DNA of 64,000 bases from Phyllostachys edulis. Taxonomy: Eukaryota; Streptophyta; Magnoliopsida; Poales; Poaceae. Position 1 is the first letter of the stretch; each line of letters opens with the position of its first letter. This document shows positions 56,301 through 64,000 of this stretch, in pieces. The stretch covers positions 4,900,834 to 4,964,833 of the forward strand of contig CM070561.1 of NCBI GenBank assembly GCA_036346405.1, written 5' to 3'. The notes beneath the pieces were generated by a model. It saw only the letters and a program-made list of their open reading frames with translations, was not told where the DNA came from and made no database searches. Made by a program: the position numbers and the translations under genes.

Positions 56301-56379
56301 CTTCACCGTGCTCTCCTTCGTCCAGGGCGACCTGTGGCTCAACTCGAGCTCGTTCCCCTACACGTTGGGTCTGAGCTAG
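52221..56379 (+). CDS. Pectinesterase with N-terminal inhibitor domain (two exons, frame broken as read)
   Basis: Type-II plant pectinesterase (EC 3.1.1.11). It would remove methyl esters from cell-wall homogalacturonan after secretion and removal of the inhibitor-like pro-region. Exon 1 is 52221-53300 and exon 2 is 55687-56379, with a 2386-bp intron at the position usual in the family (after RSATL, splitting an Ala codon: CTAG|GTCAGT ... TTGCAG|CCGTG). All catalytic-domain signatures are present but spread over frames. Frame changes occur near 52288-52360, ~52890, ~52945, 53162-53166, 56130-56134 and 56157-56161. Translation as read would stop producing pectinesterase sequence near residue 314. 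Flanking protein sequence is well conserved, so the breaks may be sequencing errors; otherwise this is a recent pseudogene. The gene converges on the acyl-CoA dehydrogenase gene. Confidence 0.9.
53301..55686 (+). other. Intron of the pectinesterase gene
   Basis: 2386 bp, GT...AG, AT-richer than the exons. A possible promoter-like 'actataaagggcagcc' lies at 54904-54919. I found no complete transposon or nested gene, and the short frames lack recognisable motifs. Confidence 0.75.
55687..56379 (+). CDS. Pectinesterase exon 2: active-site half of the catalytic domain
   Basis: Begins VVGTGFLARDITVENAAGPS and HQAVALRV (substrate-binding Gln). Then come AGYQDTLYVHS (catalytic Asp), YGTVDFIFGDAAV (second catalytic Asp) and YLGRPWKQYSRTVFMQ (substrate-binding Arg). 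Up to 56130 the frame is intact. Two apparent one-base losses then move it, so that KMESLVHPRG (56132-56161) and WLEWNGSFALDTLYYAEYMN (from 56161) lie in two further frames. The natural C-terminus SSSFPYTLGLS and TAG are at 56344-56379. Confidence 0.9.
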
Positions 56380-56890
56380 AATATTGAGCCGGTTCTTTGG
56401 ATACGAGGATTCTTGGGTCCATAGTTCATCATACGTAGTTTTTGTCCTTTTGGAATAAGGGTGGTTCAGCTCAGGTTTGATGTAGTTTGTAGTAACCTTG
56501 GAGCTACCACTACTACATGTGTTTTGATGTGATTCTTAATCTAAAAAGGCCGAAGGCTAGCCATGAAAGCGGATAGGCTTATTGCTTCTGATTCGTCTCT
56601 GCTGTACAGCAAACAGAGCACATCTGTTAGTGCCAATGTTCAGATCTGTAGTAACGTACAAGGGTACAGCTGCAATTGTACTTGAGAGCTGGTCTCTTTA
56701 CAACAAAGCACAACTATTTGTGGACAGATAACAATGCAATGGCAAACGGCTGAATTACCAAGTGCACAACATCCACGAATTTAACACCACTTATTAACCA
56801 TTCTGTCTACCTGTGATGCTCTCCTGTCATAACCTTCTCCAGTGCTTTGCCGTCCCCTCCATTTATTCTTGAATCTGGACAACCCTGGTC
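56380..56890. other. Intergenic region between convergent genes
   Basis: About 510 bp containing the 3' ends of both genes. The plus-strand 3' UTR begins at 56380; the minus-strand 3' UTR extends down from 56890. I see no other gene. Confidence 0.6.
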
Positions 56891-59800
56891 TTACAACCTT
56901 GCTCTTTGCAGCTCCAGCTTCGCGATAGTTCCAAGATGGACTTCATCTGGGCCGTCTGCAATCCGCAGTGTCCTAGCGGTTGCCCATAGATGTGATAGGA
57001 CTGTGTCGGACGAGACACCAGCAGCACCGTGAACTTGCATTGCCATGTCAAGCACTTTCAGGGCCATATTTGGAGCTGCCACCTACATGAAGGCCAGATT
57101 CACTGAATTTTTGTTGCTACAAGGATTAAAAAGAAGATGCTGAACCTTGGTTTACCTTTGCCATTGCGAGGATCCCACGGGCTTTCTTGTTCCCATGCCG
57201 GTCGAGTTGATCGGCCGCTTCAAGCACCAAAAGTCTAACCTGCTCCAGTTCTATCCGACACTGGATTCCACATCCATGTTAGTGGAATGCACGCGACAAA
57301 ACATGAGGGGGAAATGAAGTTTAAAATTGAAACGTTCTAAAACCAAGTGTGATGTTCCCTGATTAATAGTTATGCAGATGCTTGACACATATCATCACTA
57401 AAATGCTTTACAGCAACAAACAAATGAGTAGTTCAATTTGAGAAGCTAAGTAGGGATGTTATTGCCTGGTCTCAGGAGCACCATCCATACGAGTACCATA
57501 TTAATATTGCAACTCCCTAGAAAATGAAGGAACATAAAAATGATACCTAGCTTATGTGGCATATCAAAACACAGCGTTCGTGAAACAGACTGATTCGTTT
57601 ATCAATTCAGAGTGTTACAAATGAACCATGTAAGCAGTTGAAGAGTACCATACCTTTGCAAGGTCTGATAAAAAGGAACCATGCTGTGCAATCCTCTTTC
57701 CAAATGCGGTCCTACTTAAGGCCCTGTCAACCATCATATTCATGCCACGTTCTGCTGCCCCTATTAGTCTCATGCAATGATGTAATCTTCCGGGACCTAG
57801 TCTTCCCTGCAAAGCATCTTAAATATGACAAAGTGCAGGTTATAGTAATATTATTCGTAATAACAGCAACAGCAGGATACTGCTTACTTGAGCAATCTCA
57901 AAACCCCGTCCTTCCCCAAGGAGGATATTTGTGACTGGAACACACACGTTCTCAAAAGTAATCTCTGCATGTCCATGAGGTGCATCATCGAAACCAAATA
58001 CTAATAATGGTCTCCTTATCTGCACTCCAGGAGTGTTGACATCCACTAAAATCATTGACTGCTGCTTATGTTTAGGAGCAGAAAAATCTGTCTTTCCTGG
58101 ATGAAACAAACATTTTTAATATTAAAAATATATACATCACCCATAACAGTATAACACCGATTTCATGGATAGATGTTTTAGTTACCATTAATATCAGGAT
58201 TTTGCACCTTGGGTCCATAGCCCCACTGGTCCACCATTTCTTGCCGTTTATCACATAGAAATCTCCTGCCTTTTGAGGGAAAAAATCTCACAAGTAAGAG
58301 GCAACGCACAAAGCTCAAACCAACAAAGTGATGCCATTTGTATAAACTATCAAAAGGAGAGGTCAGGAAATGTATGGTATCATTGCTTTGCGAAAATACA
58401 CACGAATTAGAGCTTTTAATCAGTTTACTATTTTGTCGCTGTTAAACTGGAAATACTTTCTAGATGAAATGATAGACAAAAGAAAGGGTCCATTACAGTA
58501 GGAATTGCTAAATATGTCATTTCTCAACCATATACTAGACCTTAATGAGAGAATAGCTCGTAATTAAAGAGCGAGAGAGACAGTAACCACATGTAATGAA
58601 AAATCAATAGCCTAAACGAACACGCCAATAACATGCCTGTAAATATTTTATTCCTTTCGCTACCGGATATTGAACACTCTATATTTGTTGCATCGAAGAA
58701 GCAACTTGTGGTTCTGTCATTGCAAATCCGAACAATTTCCCTTCTAATAAAGGAACAAGCCATTGCTTCTGTTGCTCCTTAGTCCCATATCTCAACAAGA
58801 CCTATAATGAGATTTTCATATCATAAATTGTCAGATACCAAATTATTCGCACCAACCGTAATAAATCATTCAAACTTGAGACATGTTTTAAGACCCTTCT
58901 ACAAATGAGTAGCATACTAAAGATAACATGGCTCATTTGCAAGGAATAACATAAAAACACCATCTATCAATGCTATACACATCTAGAAAATAGAATAAGA
59001 AAAACTTGCAGTCTGATTTTTTTTTAGATACAAAAAACTGCAGGATGTAGATTCAAGAGGATAACTGCTAGTGTCATGGCTTATTAAACACCATTAAGAA
59101 TTCTCAAGTTACATATAGGCAGAGATTTTCAGAAAATAGTTGTTTCTCGAAATATTCTTGACTAATGGGTAATGGCGCAAGATACGATGACTGCCTTTGG
59201 AAATCTTTCCTTATAAAAGAATGTAGATAATTTTGTCTTACCTCCATGTTACCGTATCGGGTGCACCACGATTAAATATTTGTGGAGCCCAAACTGAACG
59301 ACCCATAATCTCGCACAAATATCCATACTCAAGATTTGTGAGACCTGCACCTAGCAAAATATCATCCGAACCTCCAGGAGAAACATGAGGCCTCGCACCA
59401 TATAGTAGCTCTCTTGCTCTAGCTGCACTGTCTAGCTGCAGATCAACCATTTTAATCAGCATAGAAGAAGCAAGTACAAAATAAATGCACCCTACATTAC
59501 TAAAGTAAGAAATAATGTGCTGAATTTTCTAGATCAGGTAAATACAAAAGGTTCAAAGGAAAAGAGAAAGATACCGGAATAAACAAGTTCCACAGTCCCT
59601 CCTTCTTTGCTAATGCTTTCAAATTTTCTTCTTCTGGATGAATTGTCCACCGTGAGGTTGATTGTACATGCTTGTAGAACTCACCCTCCATTGGGTATAT
59701 GTGATCTTCCATAAAATTTATTAATTTCTTTCGGAACCGCTTAACTTTTTCGCTAGGAACAAATTTGCCTTGATCTTTTGTCGAAGTTAAACCTTCCTGC

Positions 59801-62800
59801 TCTCTGTGGAATTCTTGCCATGAAGCTTTTGAGACATGCATGCCTAATATAAAAGGTGAACAGTGGTCAGTTAACAATATTCATGCACATTAGAAAAGGA
59901 TTATAACCACATTTTTCATGTCTTTGCAAAGCAAATTATTTGGAAACCACCCCAACGTTTAACAAAACAGAAGCAGCATGTCCACAAAGCACATTCAACT
60001 ATATGGCAGGAGGCTGTTAACATGAGGTTATGAAATATAATTACCCATAGCAGGCTGTTCTCGCAGGACCTTTTCTCTGTTTATGAAATCCCAGGCACAG
60101 TCAACCATAGCATTAGCACTCTTGCCAGCAAATCTAGCACGCTCACCACCTGAAGCATTACCCTGTGTGCCAGCTCAAATAAATTAGAATAGATAAACAG
60201 ACTTGTTCAAATAAATTAAATAGATAAGCAGACTTAGATTTCAAGAGTTAAAGACAAGTACCATAGTCCATCTGTGATATACTCCTGCAAAGATAGATGA
60301 CCCTCGAAACAATGAAAAGGCAATATAGAACTTCCAATTTGCAGCAGGCCAGGGTCTTGCCTGAGAAACATTTTTAAAAAAGAAAGTGAGGGATAAAAAA
60401 GCAGTATGTGTGGCGGTTTATTCAGCCATGTCAAAATGGAAGCAATGCGATGCTTACAGAGATAGAGCAGTACGCAGCAAGGTACTCTTCCAGTTGAGGA
60501 ATGCCATCTGGAATGCCAGTATGTTCAAATCCTCCGTAAGAATTACCTTCAGTGGGTGTTGCATCAATAATATATGTCTGCAAGAATACATCATAATACT
60601 CAACACAAACGTAACATACAAAACAAAGTAAAACACCAAATTATGTGATCTAAATGTTATTTATATATATCAAACAGGTCTTAACCAATTCTAATTTTTT
60701 CTATCAGGTTTGCAACAGTTCTGTTGATGGTCACCACTACATGGGATAGTACGGTACCAAAATGATGAGCAAATGGGACACACTAACTTTTTTTTCCAGA
60801 CTTCCAACATACAAACTTTAATTCACCTGTATGTTGAAGTGGCATGCCTATCAAACAAGTCAATTAAAAGTTTAAAACAGAACATATTCAACACTCCAAA
60901 TTATATGTACCCAGTTACGTATTAGTAGTACAGATGTTTTAAAACATATTTACATACTGCAAGTGTATTCCATATCAACTGTAAGTCTTTGACCACGATG
61001 GAGGAAACATAAGAATAAAATCAACAGTAAAAATAACGATAAGTCAGTTCATTTTTTAACTAATGCAGCTTAGAAAAAGCAAGCTTGCTGAAAGCAAAAG
61101 AAATTATTGTCAAGTATCAATATAAAATGACTAAAAGAAATTAAGCTTATATTCGTGCTGCATTTGTTATACGACTAACTTCAGTTAAGAACTTAAGATA
61201 TAGTAAGGTACTCCCTACTGTTCTCTTTTTCAAACTAACTTCAGCTAAGTAATAGTTAGCAAAATGACATAATACCCAATGAGTACAGCTAAGCTAACAC
61301 ATCACATCTGAAGTGCTAGATGCATTTATGTTAAATAATAAATGTAGGTGACTGGTGCCTAACAATATTACATATGTACTTCATACCAAACAGCTGTATG
61401 CAACATCACACATCTGATTCCCCAAAGTAGATAGTTCCCAATCAAGTACACCAATTACTTGATCCTGTAGAGAAAAAGAGCTAATCATCTTACAGAAGAA
61501 TTAATACTATGTACAGTAGTTAGAAGATTATGTAAATACTTGCGATGCCAAAAATACAAACCTCTGTTGGGTGAAAACAAGATTGTCAACACGGTAATCA
61601 CCATGAACAAGACCAGTTCCCAATCCTGCCAATGAATCTTCTTCTGGTACATGTTCTTTCAACCAACGAGCTAGATCAAGCATCTTCTCGATAACGCAGG
61701 CTTCCTTCATTAGTGGAAGAAAGATATTGCCTCTCCCATCTTTCTACCTAAACCAGGAAACAGTAATTATCTTTAAATGCAAATGGAATATCACAGCTAC
61801 CATTAGTCGTAACATGACAACTATAATTCTTTTTTTTTTTTGAACTTGACTGATCAAGTCATAAGTTGTAACATCTGGGGACAGGCAGTCCATAGTCGCA
61901 ACTCGCAAGAACTTACATGTATATATCACTTATAGACTAATAAGAAACAAATAATTGCAACTTAAGAACAAAAAGTGAGAGCACATTTGCTTGTAGAGTT
62001 CTTTATTCAGTATAACTACTAAACAGCACTTCCCAGATTGAGCTGGTTAGAGCAATGCCAATCTAAGTGTTCAGTTGACTGCAAGCAATATCATAGTGGG
62101 CCAGTATATAGCCCCAAAAGGCATAGTTATGCAACTCAATGATGATAGAAATAATTTGGTTTTGGGCTTTGTTCTTACTAAGAAATCAGATAAATACAAC
62201 ACACTTACTTGTCTTTTGCAATAATTGTCTCCTCTCCCATACTTTTGCAATCCAACTGCAGCCGCATCAACTTTGTGTATAGCAGCCAAAGTTTTCGCAG
62301 CAGCAAAATATATAGCCTTCCTTTTAGTTGGGGTTACTCCCTGCATAAAAAAGAGCACAAAAATCACCAAATTAGCATGAAGATAATCATTGCCAATTTG
62401 ACACATAGATTTCAGGGAGCATATTTAAGCCCATAAAATGGGATTGTGAGAACTCTAATCTCAGGTACTAGATCAACTCTAAATCTTGTAGGAGGGGTTT
62501 GAAAAGTGTCAAAATGGCATTGCCTTTTAGAGTTTGTGTTTAATCTGAGCCTTGTAGATTCGATCCAATGGCTTGCTAGTTCTCAATCCAATTTTAAGAC
62601 TGTTCTCATTTGATATGTTCCCATATATTGCATACAAGCACAGCTACCCAGTATGTGTGCTACAAGCAACCATCATAAGCTAGAACAATGTCTGGTCGAT
62701 AGGTCAAACTGCCCAATAACGAAGATACCAACATATTGATAAACTGGTCAGTAAATCTGAAGAATGGGCAAGACTAAAAATGCTCAACAAACAGCATACC

Positions 62801-63748
62801 GGCAACTTGTTATCAGGATATATTACTCCTTCTAGATACTCCATTATGTAGAAAGGAGTTCCGATTACACTTGCATCAGTGCAAAGACAAAACACCTTAG
62901 GAACGGGAACATCTGTGTAAGCACCCAAGGCTTTGAGAACCTGCTTCCAGATTTAAAAAAAAAAACTCAGGGAGTAAGCTCACATCACTTATCAGAAGCA
63001 AACAACAGAACATAAGAAAGCATTTCACATCAACATGATATGCAACCCCCCCGGTATGTATGGAACTACACAGAGCAGTTACAGCCAAAATACCACAAGC
63101 CGGTCTGATAGGTACGCTAAATTCCTGATAATACAGCAGCTAGCAAGTTCATATTGCTCTTAATACGCACCAAAAGTAAACTATCTAGTTAGCAGCAGCC
63201 GTGCAATTTGATTTACAGGGTTCAATCAGCGAAAATGGTTCGACATGGTACAGCCCACAAGGAAATATCATCAAACAAAAAGGTATGGCTTGTGCCTTTT
63301 CTAATCTCACTGTACCACATCACCACGAGCAAATAAACACCAATCTGCCTACCATATCATTCTGGGACCTTTTTTTCTTACCACTACGGGTCACATCGGA
63401 GAAGTTCAAACTAAATTGGTCAAGGGAACATCAGCAAGGCTGCAAATCGAATCGAGCAGAGCAGAGGAAATCGACCTGGAACTCGCGCTCGACGGCGTGG
63501 GCGGACTGGAGGATGGCGCCGGGCGGCTTCTTCCGCAGCACGTAGCGCCTGGTCTCGCCGCCGGGGGCGGAGGCCTCGAGGCGGTAGGTGGGGTTGGACT
63601 GGCCGTGGCCGAACTGCGTGAGGGCCAACGCCGACGCGGGCGAGGGGAAGCCGGGGACGTGCGCGGCCGCGTACCGCAGCAGCGCCGCCTCGTCGAGCGC
63701 GTGCGCCGCGTCCACCGGCCGCAGTAGCTCCGAGGTCAGCCTCGCCAT
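56891..63748 (-). CDS. IBR3: IBR3-like acyl-CoA dehydrogenase with N-terminal phosphotransferase-like domain, 16 exons
   Basis: Ortholog-type match to plant IBR3 and animal ACAD10/11: an APH-type kinase domain fused to an acyl-CoA dehydrogenase, about 830 residues. In Arabidopsis IBR3 acts in peroxisomal conversion of indole-3-butyric acid to auxin. Exons (high to low): 63476-63748, 62800-62940, 62209-62340, 61562-61747, 61387-61464, 60458-60577, 60262-60360, 60045-60162, 59575-59843, 59242-59435, 58664-58801, 58186-58269, 57888-58096, 57654-57806, 57156-57260, 56891-57082, all with GT/AG. Motifs: FGHGQSNPTY (exon 1), HGDYRVDN and LDWE (kinase-type, exons 4-5), FAMTEPQVASS (exon 11), NGKKWWTSGAMDPRCK (exon 12), MQVHGAAGVSSDT and ADGPDEVH (exon 16). 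The protein ends ARL, a plant type-1 peroxisomal signal. Exons 4 and 10-12 contain frame changes; the others are clean. Confidence 0.9.
58186..59435 (-). CDS. IBR3: Exons 10-12 of the IBR3-like gene, each with an apparent missing base
   Basis: Exon 10 (59242-59435) reads DSAARARELLYGARPHV ... APDT, then loses one base at about 59252, so the conserved GNME before the donor is out of frame. Exon 11 (58664-58801) reads VLLRYGTKEQQKQWLVPLLE and FAMTEPQVASS, then loses one base at ~58694 before DATNIECSI. Near 58728-58737 it is also one codon shorter than expected between EGK and GFAM. The exon 11/12 junction needs about one further base to keep phase. Exon 12 ends ATG|GTAACT where ATGG|GTAACT is needed to complete the Gly codon shared with exon 13. 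Confidence 0.7.
61562..61747 (-). CDS. IBR3: Exon 4 of the IBR3-like gene, with two frame changes
   Basis: The exon begins in frame as VERWERQYLSSTNEG. Near 61687-61705 two bases appear to be missing, after which the expected KMLDLARWLKEHVPEEDS and GTGLVHGDYRVDNLV lie in another frame. At the A4 run 61574-61577 (T4 on the coding strand) one more base appears missing, restoring VFHPTE in the original frame before the donor GAG|GTTTGT. The net loss is 3 bases, so the exon length is divisible by 3, but the normal frame hits TGA in the middle. HGDYRVDN is the phosphotransferase catalytic-loop motif. Confidence 0.8.
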
Positions 63749-64000
63749 CTCAGGGATGTGGAGGATGAGGATGAGGATTGAGGGGAGGAGACTACTATGG
63801 CGAGTCGATACTATTACTCGGTGCCGGCGGGCGAGATTTCGATTTGTTTATTCACTGTGATGGATGGAGAGGCTGGCCGTGCCAGCCGGGCGTTGCGTGT
63901 CGACGTCTGAAACTGTCCTGAAGTCTGATGTGATGTTGGATATTTGGGATGTGGCCTTGCCTTTGGAACGCCGAACTGGAACTGACGTGACAAGCTTGAA
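63749..64000. promoter_or_regulatory. Putative promoter region of the IBR3-like gene
   Basis: Sequence upstream of the minus-strand ATG at 63748. It begins with a purine-rich GGATGAGGATGAGG-type stretch (5' UTR in the gene's sense as CT-rich). I see no convincing TATA box, as is common for housekeeping plant genes. Confidence 0.35.

Overview
The window is nuclear DNA of a grass (Poaceae). Host genes have very GC-rich, intron-containing coding sequence. The space between them is packed with LTR retrotransposons of grass type: TGTAACATCCC/TGTAACACCC termini, methionine-tRNA primer sites, TATA-containing GC-rich promoter blocks and AT-rich flanks. I see no bacterial genes, CRISPR arrays or plasmid functions. 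I cannot name the species.

Three host genes are supported. (1) 8435-9172 (-) is an intronless 245-codon gene with a mitochondrial-type presequence and its own TATA box; I do not recognise its family. (2) 52221-56379 (+) is a two-exon pectinesterase carrying an N-terminal pectinesterase-inhibitor domain. (3) 56891-63748 (-) is a 16-exon gene for an IBR3/ACAD10-11-type protein, an aminoglycoside-phosphotransferase-like kinase domain fused to an acyl-CoA dehydrogenase, ending in a plant peroxisomal ARL tripeptide. Genes 2 and 3 are convergent, about 0.5 kb apart. Both carry several small frame changes, nearly all of which look like lost single bases. The protein sequence between the breaks is well conserved, so base-calling or assembly error is at least as likely as gene decay.

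Layout: 1-708 is the end of an LTR; 2091-3360 is a terminal-inverted-repeat transposon; 3600-8110 holds reverse-oriented LTR fragments, one with a duplicated core promoter; 8435-9257 is the host gene island; 10451-13190 is a forward LTR. 13200-20320 looks like the 3' part of a Tat-type Ty3 element, with an antisense gene (Transposase_28-like and coiled-coil exons) facing a forward LTR. Inserted in it is a reverse LTR (14698-17290) that matches a forward copy at 20405-21942. 21946-24746 is a reverse LTR. 26909-37775 is one Ty3/gypsy insertion flanked by a perfect TGCTT target duplication. It has lost most of pol and most of its 3' LTR, and a reverse LTR (27904-32423) is nested in its 5' LTR. 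38031-51540 is a graveyard of copia and other fragments, including a copia element (40478-42807) cut off within integrase.

The most notable signals beyond ordinary annotation are: the clustered, mostly deletion-type frame changes in both large genes; the antisense gene inside a Tat-like element; a 60-bp alternating repeat and other short dyad-symmetric repeat families in the LTRs, one of them shared by otherwise different LTR types; a filler-DNA deletion junction; and a minisatellite that expanded inside a single LTR copy. I found no convincing new molecular system.
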